From assembly GCF_002086455.1 (NCBI RefSeq), contig NZ_MVHC01000002.1:62001-126000 (forward strand): a DNA stretch of 64,000 nt, read 5' to 3'. The position numbers and the translations under genes were made by a program. A model generated the notes under the pieces. The model did no database searches and had not been told where the DNA came from. It saw nothing but the letters and a program-made list of their open reading frames with translations. Origin of the DNA: Mycolicibacter algericus DSM 45454. GTDB taxonomy: Bacteria; Actinomycetota; Actinomycetes; Mycobacteriales; Mycobacteriaceae. How positions within the stretch are numbered: position 1 is the stretch's first letter; each line of letters begins with the position of its first letter. Below are positions 56,284-64,000 of this stretch, in pieces.

Positions 56284-57027
56284 CTACCGCGACGCGACGT
56301 CGCGCCTGGGGACCGGAACCAGCATCCGCACCCGGCGACGGTACTGCCGATACTCCTCACCGAGCATCCCCGACAGATCCCGTTCCTCCAGCTGCAGCGC
56401 GATCAGGATGTAGCCGGTGCTCGCCGCCGCGAACAGCAGGTGGCCGGCGGTCATGGTGGGCGCAGCCCAGAACGCGATCACGAACCCCAGCATCAGTGGG
56501 TGGCGCACCACCCGGTACAGCGCCGAGGCGCGGAACCCGACTGGGCGGTAGGGCTGTTCGCGCCACGCGAGGTAAACCTGTCGCAGCCCGAACAGGTCGA
56601 AGTGGCTGATCATGAACGTCGACGCCAGCGCGATAGCCCAACCGATCCAGAACAGCACCCACAGCGCGGTCCGCCCCACCGGCGACGCGACTTCCCAGAT
56701 GATCGGCGGGACCGGACGCCACTGCCAAAAAAGCAGGGCCAGAACGAGATTCGACGCCAGAACGTAGGTGCTGCGTTCGATGTCCGGCGGTACCAGTCGC
56801 GTCCACCATCGCTTGAACGCCGGTCGCGCCATCACGCTGTGCTGCACGGCGAACAAGCCCAGCAGCAGCACGTCGACCACGATCGCTCGGCCGGTCGGCG
56901 CCGGCGGGCCGTGGTCCACGGTGCGCGGCACCACGAAGTCGCCGACGAAGCCGACGGCATAGAGGAAGACCGCCAGGAAGACCAGATAGTTGAGCACCGC
57001 GTAGGCCAGTGCGAGAAATCGGGCCAT
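56284..57027 (-). CDS. Membrane methyltransferase, NnrU/MddA-like
   Basis: A 247-residue polytopic protein with about six membrane spans. The C-terminal motif YRVVRHPLMLGFVIAFW with LQLEERDLSGMLGEEYRQYRRRV is the isoprenylcysteine methyltransferase-like signature (RHP ... EE..Y..Y). GLFAVQHSVMARPAFKRWW is typical of MddA, which methylates methanethiol to dimethyl sulfide; an M. tuberculosis homologue (Rv3238c) has been described (from memory). The ATG at 57027 has GGGAGG upstream; the frame beyond, to 57084, is not conserved. The substrate is inferred only. Convergent with the DoxX-like gene. Confidence 0.75.
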   Translation of the reverse strand: MARFLALAYAVLNYLVFLAVFLYAVGFVGDFVVPRTVDHGPPAPTGRAIVVDVLLLGLFAVQHSVMARPAFKRWWTRLVPPDIERSTYVLASNLVLALLFWQWRPVPPIIWEVASPVGRTALWVLFWIGWAIALASTFMISHFDLFGLRQVYLAWREQPYRPVGFRASALYRVVRHPLMLGFVIAFWAAPTMTAGHLLFAAASTGYILIALQLEERDLSGMLGEEYRQYRRRVRMLVPVPRRDVASR

Positions 57028-57139
57028 GGCGCCCTCCCAGCCGGTGAGTCCCCCATCGTAGTCCGGAAACAAGCAGCTCAACAAGGGTTTTTACTGGGCA
57101 AGTGAGCAGCGCCCATCGGCACCGGCTTACGATCCCACC

Positions 57140-58003
57140 ATGACCGCGGAAACGTTCGTCACCCACACCCCCGGCGATGTCCGGATCATCGCCGACCGTC
57201 ACGGTGACCCCGACGCACGCGCGGTGGTGTTCCTGCACGGCGGCGGGCAGACCCGGCGCTCGTGGGGCCGCGCAGCCGCCGCGGTGGCCCAGCGTGGCTG
57301 GCAGGCCATCACCGTCGACTTGCGTGGCCACGGCGAATCGGATTGGGCGAGCGAAGGCGACTACCGGCTGGTCAGCTTCGCCTCCGACGTTCACGAGGTG
57401 CTGCGCACGCTACCGCCGGATCCGGTGGTGGTCGGCGCCTCCCTGGGCGGGTTCACCGCGATGCTGCTGGCCGGCGAGCTGGCACCCGGCGCGGCCAGCG
57501 CGGTGGTGCTGGTCGACATCGTGCCCAACATGGATGCCTCCGGCGCCGAACGGATTCAGGCGTTCATGGCCGAGCGGATGGATTCGGGTTTCGACTCCCT
57601 CGACGAGGTCGCCGACGCGATCGCCGCCTACAACCCGCACCGGCCCCGCCCCGCCGACCTGGAGGGCCTCACCACCAACCTGCGCCGCCGGGGAGACCGC
57701 TGGTATTGGCACTGGGACCCGAAATTCGTCAGCGGCTCAGACGAATTCTCGCCGCTGGAGATCCACGACGTCGACCGGCTCAACGCCGCGGTGGGCAATA
57801 TCCTCGACGACGGCGTGCCGATGCTGCTGGTGCGCGGCCAGCTCAGTGATCTGGTCAGCGCCGAGAGCGCCGAGCTGTTCCTGACCCGCTTCCCGCAGGT
57901 GGAGTTCATCGACGTGGCCGGTGCCGGGCACATGGTCGCCGGCGACCGCAACGACATCTTCGCCGACGCGGTGTTGGGCTTCCTCGCCCGTCACACCGAC
58001 TAA
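57140..58003 (+). CDS. Alpha/beta hydrolase
   Basis: A 287-residue hydrolase. The oxyanion segment is VVFLHGGGQTRRSWG, the nucleophile Ser is in VVVGASLGGFTA (about residue 108), the acid is probably Asp in VRGQLSDLVS, and the His is in AGAGHMVAGDR. GWQAITVDLRGHGESDW is the classic epoxide hydrolase/haloperoxidase-like strand. The cap domain is moderate in size. A -10 TACGAT (57128-57133) at leaderless spacing supports the ATG at 57140. The substrate is unknown. Convergent with the AhpD-like gene. Confidence 0.88.
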   Translation: MTAETFVTHTPGDVRIIADRHGDPDARAVVFLHGGGQTRRSWGRAAAAVAQRGWQAITVDLRGHGESDWASEGDYRLVSFASDVHEVLRTLPPDPVVVGASLGGFTAMLLAGELAPGAASAVVLVDIVPNMDASGAERIQAFMAERMDSGFDSLDEVADAIAAYNPHRPRPADLEGLTTNLRRRGDRWYWHWDPKFVSGSDEFSPLEIHDVDRLNAAVGNILDDGVPMLLVRGQLSDLVSAESAELFLTRFPQVEFIDVAGAGHMVAGDRNDIFADAVLGFLARHTD

Positions 58004-58004
58004 G

Positions 58005-58823
58005 TCAGCTGAAGACGGTCTGGCCTTCCGCGTTGAGCAGGTAGGGCTCGGTTCCGTCTGCAACCCGCGGTGCATCGGCACCCAGCGACACCGCGATCTT
58101 GTTGCCGGCGTTGCGCATCACATCCAGCGTCAGCTCGATGATCTGGTCCTCGGTGAAGTGTCGGCGTACCCCGGCGGCGACGTCGGGATCGATGCGCGCC
58201 GGCGTCCAGATCAGCGCGTCGACGTAGCGCAGCGCCGCCTTCTGCGGCTCGCTCAGCATCCCGGAGGACTCGAAGCGTTCGATCTCGTCGTAGAGCGTCT
58301 CGGATCCGCCGGCGTCCAGGGCGGTCGTCTCCCGCAGCGACTTACACAACCGGCAATTGTGCTGGGCCGCACCGCGCAACCGGACCACCTCGGAGGTCAC
58401 CGCGTCCAACGACCGCAGCCGGGCCACGGCGGGCATGAACCGGTTGAACAACGCCTCGCCCGGGTGGCTCGAGTGGTCCCACACGATCGTCTCCGGCCAC
58501 GACACCGAAACACCCACCGCTGCCAGCCCGGCGCGCACCCGCGGAACGAAGTCGGCGATGTACATCTGCACCACGGCGTCGAAGGCCGCGTCCCCCAAAG
58601 CGTCTCGCAGCCGGTCACGCTGGTCTTCGGTGATCACCGAAACATCGACGCTGAACTGTTCGGCGAACTCGACAACCGCCGGATCGGCGCCGAGCCGGTC
58701 ACCGTCCACCTCGGCCGGCAGCGGCGGCAGGCCCAGCGTGCGGGCGCACACCGCCCGCACCGCTGCGCCGACGGCACCGCCCGACAACGCCACCAACGCG
58801 TTCAGCTCAGCGAGAACGTCCAT
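58005..58823 (-). CDS. AhpD/carboxymuconolactone decarboxylase-like protein
   Basis: A 272-residue helical protein. The CxxC redox pair is in [12 protein letters not shown] (about residues 167-170), preceded by [12 protein letters not shown], as in the AhpD core; a second half, [20 protein letters not shown], resembles the peroxidase-like repeat. AhpD proteins use such cysteines to reduce peroxides or to recycle AhpC. At 272 residues it is longer than AhpD (about 175) because of an N-terminal region of about 100 residues. ATG at 58823; an open frame continuing to 59261 lies over the next gene. Divergent from the quinone oxidoreductase by 39 bp. Confidence 0.78.
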   Translation of the reverse strand: MDVLAELNALVALSGGAVGAAVRAVCARTLGLPPLPAEVDGDRLGADPAVVEFAEQFSVDVSVITEDQRDRLRDALGDAAFDAVVQMYIADFVPRVRAGLAAVGVSVSWPETIVWDHSSHPGEALFNRFMPAVARLRSLDAVTSEVVRLRGAAQHNCRLCKSLRETTALDAGGSETLYDEIERFESSGMLSEPQKAALRYVDALIWTPARIDPDVAAGVRRHFTEDQIIELTLDVMRNAGNKIAVSLGADAPRVADGTEPYLLNAEGQTVFS

Positions 58824-58862
58824 GGCAAGGATTATGGACCCAACGGCAATAGGCTGAAACCC

Positions 58863-59867
58863 ATGCGCGTCGTCGTCATCACCAAACACGGGCCTCCCTC
58901 GGTGCTGCAGGTGCAGGACCGCCCCGACCCGCTGCCCCCGGCGAGCGGCCAGGTCCGTATCGCGGTACGTGCGGCGGGAGTGAACTTCGCCGACCACCTC
59001 GCCCGGGTCGGGCTGTATCCGGATGCACCGAAGGTACCCAGCGTGGTCGGCTACGAGGTGGCCGGGACCGTCGAAGCGGTCGGTGACGGCGTGGATCCGG
59101 CACGCCTCGGCCAGCGGGTGCTGGCCGGCACCCGCTTCGGCGGGTACGCCGAGATCGTCAACGCCGACGCCGCCGACACCGTGGCGCTGCCACCGTCGAT
59201 GAGCTTCGAACAGGGCGCTGCGGTACCGGTGAACTATGCGACGGCGTGGGCGGCGCTGCACGGCTACGGGTCACTGCAGGCCGGCGAACGCGTGCTGGTG
59301 CATGCGGCCGCCGGCGGCGTCGGTATCGCGGCGATCCAGCTGGCCAAGGCCGCCGGCGCCGTCGTGGACGGGACCTCGTCACCGGGTAAGCATGCTCAGC
59401 TCGAAGCACTGGGGATCGACCGCGCCATCGACTATCGACGCGACGGCTGGTGGAAAGGGCTGCCGCCCTACGACATCGTGCTCGACGGGCTCGGCGGCAC
59501 CTCGCTGCGGCGGTCGATGACGTTGTTGCGTCCCGGCGGACGGCTTGTCGCCTATGGCCTTTCGTCGCTGCAGCAGGGCGAGAAGCGATCGCTGCGCCGG
59601 GCGGCCCCACAGGCGCTGGCGATGCTGCGCGGCTTCAGCCTGCTCACTCAGATGGAGCAATCCAAGACCGTGATCGGCCTGAACATGCTGCGACTGTGGG
59701 ACGACCGCGGCACGCTCGAACCCTGGATCGCACCGCTGTCGCAGGCGCTGGCCGACGGCACCGCGGCGCCCATCGTGCACGCGGCGGTGCCGTTTGCGAA
59801 CGCCCCCGAGGCCCACCGCATCCTGGCCGCGCGGGAGAACGTCGGCAAGGTGGTGCTGGTGCCCTGA
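58863..59867 (+). CDS. NADPH:quinone oxidoreductase-like (zinc-free MDR family)
   Basis: A 334-residue medium-chain reductase. [25 protein letters not shown] is the QOR signature, and the NADPH loop is [19 protein letters not shown] (about residues 141-159). Zinc-binding cysteines are missing, as expected for the quinone oxidoreductase/VAT-1 branch. It reduces quinones or enones with NADPH. A TAGGCT box (58850-58855) seven bases before the ATG suggests a leaderless mRNA. The short shared intergenic region with the AhpD-like gene suggests joint control under redox or electrophile stress. Confidence 0.88.
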   Translation: MRVVVITKHGPPSVLQVQDRPDPLPPASGQVRIAVRAAGVNFADHLARVGLYPDAPKVPSVVGYEVAGTVEAVGDGVDPARLGQRVLAGTRFGGYAEIVNADAADTVALPPSMSFEQGAAVPVNYATAWAALHGYGSLQAGERVLVHAAAGGVGIAAIQLAKAAGAVVDGTSSPGKHAQLEALGIDRAIDYRRDGWWKGLPPYDIVLDGLGGTSLRRSMTLLRPGGRLVAYGLSSLQQGEKRSLRRAAPQALAMLRGFSLLTQMEQSKTVIGLNMLRLWDDRGTLEPWIAPLSQALADGTAAPIVHAAVPFANAPEAHRILAARENVGKVVLVP

Positions 59868-60060
59868 ACCGATTGCACGACGGCGGCGCTCACAACAACG
59901 ACACCGCCACCAGCACAGCGGGTTTGACAACATTGAACGGTGACACGTTCGCGAGCGGCCCGACCATGCCGATGATGCCGGCCAGCTGGTCCCGGGACGC
60001 AGAACAGCTATCCGACACTCCGAATGAAAGCTGAGCATCGGTGGTCGGCGGCGGCAGTGG

Positions 60061-61221
60061 TTATCCGGCCGCAGGCGGCCGGGGCATCCGAAAACGCCGA
60101 TCCCGCATGCGGTACATCAGGGTGCCGTCGCTGCGGGGCGCCTGACGGGCCATCGGTCCCATCACCGGTGGCATCGCGGCGTGGCCCACCGAGTTGGCGG
60201 CCGCCACGGGTGGCGTACGGACGGTCGCCGGTCGTGGCGATCGAGCAGCCGGATCGGCGGCAGCGGATGTCTGCGCTGCGGTCAACCAGTTTTGCGGCAC
60301 CGATAGCTTTCCCACCGGCGCCGCTTTGCCTACCCCCGCCAGCACGCCGGCCGGGGCACCCGGCGAGACGGTTGGGTGCGCATCGGCCAAGACGGCCGCA
60401 GGAAGCAGCTCGGCGTCCACGGCCGCCTCTGCTTGGGTGTTGAGAATCGCCATCCCGAAGATTCCCAGCGAGCCGGTGGTGAACACCACCTGTTGAGCTA
60501 CGCCCAGGACCCCTAATGGGGGGCCCAGGCCGGCAAACACGCTGACGACCGGCCACGACGACGCCTGGGCAGGTCCCGCCTGCGGGGCCAGCGCCGGTGC
60601 CGCGGTGAGGAGCTGTGACTGTTGCGGCGCACCGGCGACAACGTCGGCGGCAGCTCGCGCCACCGCGGCGTGCTGGGCGGATTGCCCGCCCGGGTTGCTC
60701 GTCTGCGGCGGCTGTTGAAACGGCGTCAGGGTGCCCGCCGCGCCCGAGGCTGCGGCGTAGCCGTACATCGCGGTGGCATCTTGGGCCCACATCTCGGCGT
60801 AGACGGCCTCGGTGGCTGCGATCGCCGGCACGTTCTGGCCGAAGAAATTCGTGGCCACCAGCATCGCCAATTGGGCCCGGTTGGCCGCTACCGCCGCGGG
60901 TGGCACGGTTGCGGTGAATGCCGTCTCGTAAGCGCCCACCACCGCCCGGATCTGGGCGGCGGTCCGTTCGGCCTGCGCCGCGGTCGCCGTGGCCCACGCC
61001 ATGTAGTGGGCGGCGGCCGCCGCCATCGCGTCCGAGGCTGGACCCGACCAGTGCTGGCCCTGCAGCGTCGAGATCGTTGCGGAGTAACCGGTTGCCACCG
61101 ACTCCAGTTGCGCGGCGATACCGTCCCAGGCCGCAGCCGCCGCCAGCATCGGCCCCGACCCCGGACCGGAATACATCCTGGTCGAGTTGATCTCGGGGGG
61201 CAGGACGCCGAAATCAAACAT
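60061..61221 (-). CDS. PPE family protein, SVP subgroup (second of pair)
   Basis: A 386-residue PPE protein. The N-terminal 180 residues are the helical PPE domain starting [20 protein letters not shown], with WxG-like HWSGPAS near residue 60. The C-terminal signature [15 protein letters not shown] (about residue 300) places it in the SVP group (GxxSVPxxW). The last residues, [14 protein letters not shown], are also typical. PPE proteins are secreted by type VII (ESX) systems, usually paired with PE proteins; none is adjacent here. The ATG at 61221 is chosen over an adjacent TTG. It starts 25 bp after the stop of the other PPE gene. Confidence 0.93.
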   Translation of the reverse strand: MFDFGVLPPEINSTRMYSGPGSGPMLAAAAAWDGIAAQLESVATGYSATISTLQGQHWSGPASDAMAAAAAHYMAWATATAAQAERTAAQIRAVVGAYETAFTATVPPAAVAANRAQLAMLVATNFFGQNVPAIAATEAVYAEMWAQDATAMYGYAAASGAAGTLTPFQQPPQTSNPGGQSAQHAAVARAAADVVAGAPQQSQLLTAAPALAPQAGPAQASSWPVVSVFAGLGPPLGVLGVAQQVVFTTGSLGIFGMAILNTQAEAAVDAELLPAAVLADAHPTVSPGAPAGVLAGVGKAAPVGKLSVPQNWLTAAQTSAAADPAARSPRPATVRTPPVAAANSVGHAAMPPVMGPMARQAPRSDGTLMYRMRDRRFRMPRPPAAG

Positions 61222-61246
61222 CAACTGCCCCGTCGCCGGGCATCAG

Positions 61247-62473
61247 CTATCCGCCGCAGGACGGACGGGGCATCTTGAAGCGGCTGGGCGCGACCCGCAG
61301 GGCTCCGGCGACCGTTTGACGCCCCGCCGCCCCGCCGGCCATCATTGCCGCCATCGGCCCCATACCCACCGCCGGAGAGGCGCCGGGGATGTCCGCCACC
61401 GCACCACCCTCCGACGTGTCCGCAAGCTCTGCGTCCGACAGCCACACCGGTTCTTTGGTGGCGGCGCCGACCGGGGTGGCATCCGCCCAGGCTGGCGGCA
61501 CCGACAGCTGTCCCACTGGTGCCGCTTCGCCACCCATATGGGCAAGCACCGCAGGGCGATTGCCCGCGGCCCCCGCCTCGGCGACCGGTGCTGCTTCCTT
61601 CGCCAGGACCGGCGCCACAGCACTGGCCGCACCGATGCCGGCATTGCCGTGGGTGAGCATGTAGGCATTTCCGGCCAGCGAGAAGGAGCCGACCGCCGAG
61701 ATGGTCCGGGCAGTCTGCATGCCGAATGATGCCGGCCCCAGCAGGATGTTCATCGCCTCGATGCCCGCCAGCGGCAACAACGGATCGGCTTGGGCGGGCA
61801 GCGCTGAGGCTGCCCCGGTGGAGAGGCCGCCGAGTTGCTGCGGCAACCCCGCAAGCAGCTGCGACAAAAAATTCTGCGAGTTCGACACACCGGTGGCGCC
61901 CGCGGAACCGGCGACCGCGGCGGCCTGGGCGGCGCCACCGGCTGGGCTGGTGGTCGGCGGCGGCGGCTGAAACGCCGGCAGCTGCGTCGCCGTCGACGCC
62001 GAGGCCGCATAGCCGTACATCCCCAGGCTGTCCTGGGCCCACATGTCGGCGTACTCGAACTCGGTGGCCGCGATCGCCGGGGTGTTCTGCCCCAAGATGT
62101 TGGTCGCGGCCAGGCCCGCCAGCCGCGTCCGGTTCGCCGTCACCAGCGCCGGCGGCACGATCGCTAGACGGGCGTTCTCATAGGCGGCCGCCGCCGCGCG
62201 GGCCTGACCGGCGGCGCGTTCGACCTGCCCCGCCGTTGCCGCCGCCCACTCGGCATACCGTGTCGCCGCAGCCGCCATCGCCGCCGACGCCCGGCCGGTC
62301 CAACTTTCGCCCTGCAGGTCCGCGATCACCGAGAAGTAGCCGGCAGCAAATGTATTCAGTTGCGCCGCAAGAGCATCGTACGACGCCGCAGCAGCCAACA
62401 GTGGGCCCGAGCCGGGACCGGCATAGATCTTCGCCGAGGTGACCTCGGGCGGGGACATTCCAAAATCCAACAC
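61247..62473 (-). CDS. PPE family protein, SVP subgroup (first of pair)
   Basis: A 408-residue PPE protein starting VLDFGMSPPEVTSAKIYAGP, with SWTGRAS at the WxG position and a helical PPE domain to about residue 175. The SVP motif is GEAAPVGQLSVPPAW (about residue 310), and the end is RFKMPRPSCGG. GTG at 62473 follows GAGGGG; a TTG three codons upstream is also possible. It is co-transcribed with the next PPE gene. The two share domain order, end motif and length, so they arose by duplication. Which ESX system exports them (ESX-5 is usual for SVP members) cannot be read here. Confidence 0.93.
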   Translation of the reverse strand: MLDFGMSPPEVTSAKIYAGPGSGPLLAAAASYDALAAQLNTFAAGYFSVIADLQGESWTGRASAAMAAAATRYAEWAAATAGQVERAAGQARAAAAAYENARLAIVPPALVTANRTRLAGLAATNILGQNTPAIAATEFEYADMWAQDSLGMYGYAASASTATQLPAFQPPPPTTSPAGGAAQAAAVAGSAGATGVSNSQNFLSQLLAGLPQQLGGLSTGAASALPAQADPLLPLAGIEAMNILLGPASFGMQTARTISAVGSFSLAGNAYMLTHGNAGIGAASAVAPVLAKEAAPVAEAGAAGNRPAVLAHMGGEAAPVGQLSVPPAWADATPVGAATKEPVWLSDAELADTSEGGAVADIPGASPAVGMGPMAAMMAGGAAGRQTVAGALRVAPSRFKMPRPSCGG

Positions 62474-62785
62474 GTCACACAACCCCTCTAGTTGCCGCTC
62501 TATCGGCGACCAGCGGTGCCGGACTCACCCCGCGTTTGGAGTTCAGAGAGCTGAGCGACCAACGCTGGCTCTACCGGACCGGATCGTGTGGCGGCGTTGC
62601 CGCCGATCAGTTCGACGTCCCTTCTTCGAAAATGTCACCGGCCTGGAAGAAATCTCCTTCTACCTGCCACCAGCGTCCCTGGCGAACCGGCCGCCCGCTA
62701 TCCGATATGACTCCCAATCACAGGGGGAGACGACCTGTATACGCGCTCAGGCGCCCGCTACCGTCCGGTCCGCCGCCGGCTGAGC
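62474..62785. other. 312-bp gap between htpG and the PPE pair
   Basis: I find no gene, RNA or clear repeat here. It contains the 3' end of the htpG transcription unit and the promoter of the PPE pair, both on the minus strand, but no strong hairpin. The translation in all frames is short or of low complexity. Confidence 0.6.
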
Positions 62786-64000
62786 TCAGATGGTGCGGGC
62801 CAACCGTTGCGCGAGCAGCTGGGCGAACCGCGCCGGGTCCTCCAGCGCCCCGCCCTCGGCCAACAGCGCTGTCCCGTAGAGCAACTCCGCGGTGTCGGCC
62901 AACTCGGCATCTTCGCCGCGCTCACCGTGCGCCTGGCGCAGACCGGTCACCAGCGGATGAGCCGGGTTGAGTTCGAGGATCCGCTTACCGACCGGCACCT
63001 CCTGCCCGTTGGCGCGGTAGATACGCGCCAAGGCCGGGGTCATCTCGAAGGTGTCGGTGATCAGACAGGCCGGTGATTCGGTCAGCCGGGTGGACAACCG
63101 CACCTCTTTGACGTGCTCGGTCAGGGTCTGCTGCAGCCAGCCGATCAGGTCGGCGAACTCCTTTTCCTGCTCCTTGCGCTGCTCCTCGTGGGCGGTCTTG
63201 TCCTCCTCGGAGTCCAAGTCCACCTCGCCTTTGGCCGTCGACTGCAACGGCTTGCCGTCGAACTCGGCGACGGTGTTCACCCACAGCTCGTCAACCGGAT
63301 CGGTCAGCAGCAGCACCTCATAACCCTTGGCCTTGAACGCCTCCAGGTGCGGCGAACTCAGCAGCTGCTGAACCGACTCGCCGGTGGCGTAGAAGATCTG
63401 CTCTTGGCCGTCCTTCATACGTCCGACGTACTCGGCCAGCGTGGTCGGCTCCGACTCGCTGTGCGTTGAGGCGAATGAGCTGATCGCCAGCAGCGTCTCC
63501 TGGTTGTCGAAGTCGGAGAGCAGCCCTTCCTTGACGACGCGGCCGAACTCGGTCCAGAAGGTGCGGTAGTCCTCCGGCCGCTGGGACTGCAGCTCTTTGA
63601 TGGTGGACAGCACCTTCTTGGTCAGCCGCCGCCGGATCGCGTTGATCTGGCGGTCCTGCTGCAGGATCTCCCGGGACACGTTGAGCGACATGTCGGCCGC
63701 GTCCACCACGCCTTTGACGAACCGCAGGTACTCGGGCATCAGCTGGTCGCAGTCGCCCATGATGAAGACCCGTTTGACGTAGAGCTGCACACCGACCTGG
63801 GCGTCCCGGTTGAACAGGTCGAACGGGGCGTGCGACGGGATGAACAGCAGCGCCTGGTATTCGAAGGTGCCCTCGGCCTTCATCGCGATGACCTCGAGCG
63901 GGTCGTCCCAGGCGTGCGCGATGTGCTTGTAGAACTCTTTGTACTCGTCGTCAGACACTTCGTCTTTGGGTCGCGCCCACAGCGCCTGCATCGAGTTCAG
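62786..64000 (-). CDS. htpG: Chaperone HtpG (Hsp90), C-terminal part only
   Basis: The window holds the middle and C-terminal domains of Hsp90 (about 405 residues); the N-terminal ATPase domain lies beyond the right edge. [67 protein letters not shown] and [14 protein letters not shown] are all well conserved Hsp90 motifs. The C-terminal dimerisation domain ends [10 protein letters not shown], without an EEVD tail, as in bacteria. The reading frame is complete to the edge. HtpG is an ATP-dependent cytosolic chaperone for stress-damaged clients. Confidence 0.96.
   Translation of the reverse strand: MNSMQALWARPKDEVSDDEYKEFYKHIAHAWDDPLEVIAMKAEGTFEYQALLFIPSHAPFDLFNRDAQVGVQLYVKRVFIMGDCDQLMPEYLRFVKGVVDAADMSLNVSREILQQDRQINAIRRRLTKKVLSTIKELQSQRPEDYRTFWTEFGRVVKEGLLSDFDNQETLLAISSFASTHSESEPTTLAEYVGRMKDGQEQIFYATGESVQQLLSSPHLEAFKAKGYEVLLLTDPVDELWVNTVAEFDGKPLQSTAKGEVDLDSEEDKTAHEEQRKEQEKEFADLIGWLQQTLTEHVKEVRLSTRLTESPACLITDTFEMTPALARIYRANGQEVPVGKRILELNPAHPLVTGLRQAHGERGEDAELADTAELLYGTALLAEGGALEDPARFAQLLAQRLARTI

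Noticed and set aside
57921..58862. N-terminal extension of the quinone oxidoreductase
   Set aside because: The extra 314 codons lie antisense to the AhpD-like gene; the MDR fold starts at 58863.

Overview
The window is high-GC DNA from a mycobacterium. It carries PPE-SVP proteins, three cutinase-like proteins, two MPT63-like secreted proteins, a mycothiol-linked dehydrogenase (MscR), a 13E12/DUF222 HNH protein, fatty-acyl-AMP ligases and a membrane Hsp70-like protein. The order TetR / flavoprotein / diacylglycerol kinase ... mscR / MBL hydrolase ... proline-rich Hsp70-like protein recalls the Rv2250c-Rv2264c region of M. tuberculosis (from memory, not searched). I do not assign a species. 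Many genes have a TANNNT -10 box 6-8 nt before the start codon, which suggests leaderless transcripts.

Layout. 1-9.2 kb: TetR divergent from an agpS-like flavoprotein and a lipid kinase; DUF3145; a beta-lactamase-fold hydrolase and an AraC regulator divergent from an amidohydrolase-mscR-MBL operon that ends in a 3 x 59-bp MIRU-like tandem repeat. 9.2-14.5 kb: SHOCT protein, SABATH-type methyltransferase, Hsp70-like protein, two tandem cutinases. 14.5-22.6 kb: ilvX-like, glycolate/lactate-oxidase-like and tex genes; a decayed hsdR fragment; an HNH gene behind an SOS box; an ankyrin-like protein. 22.6-27.8 kb: an SDR plus two AMP-ligases, then a GH5-like hydrolase. 27.9-31.8 kb: a Ser/Thr kinase whose HRD motif reads HRG, and two tandem MPT63-like proteins with unusual tails. 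31.8-38.4 kb: reductase/Rieske operon divergent from a TetR gene; cutinase 3; hydroxyacid dehydrogenase; LigB-type dioxygenase; TRIC channel. 38.4-43.6 kb: a mymA-like operon (esterase, SDR, diiron protein, Baeyer-Villiger monooxygenase, MerR) behind a perfect 20-bp palindrome.

44.75-54.74 kb is the most interesting part: a 10-kb integrative element in the 3' end of a CAU tRNA gene, bounded by 37-bp direct repeats. On one arm it has a tyrosine integrase and an XRE-like repressor, divergent from an AlpA-type excisionase. A single-strand run of overlapping genes follows, including a primase-helicase, an HNH endonuclease and a possible small terminase. I find no capsid, tail, portal, large terminase or lysis gene. 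Beside the primase gene are two opposed arrays of four TAGGCC iterons around an AT-rich core, probably a replication origin. The layout suggests a phage satellite related in plan to phiRv1/phiRv2 but without their capsid and protease genes.

54.9-64 kb: ECF sigma factor with DoxX-like partner, an MddA-like membrane methyltransferase, an alpha/beta hydrolase, an AhpD-like protein, a quinone oxidoreductase, two PPE-SVP genes and the C-terminal part of htpG running off the edge.
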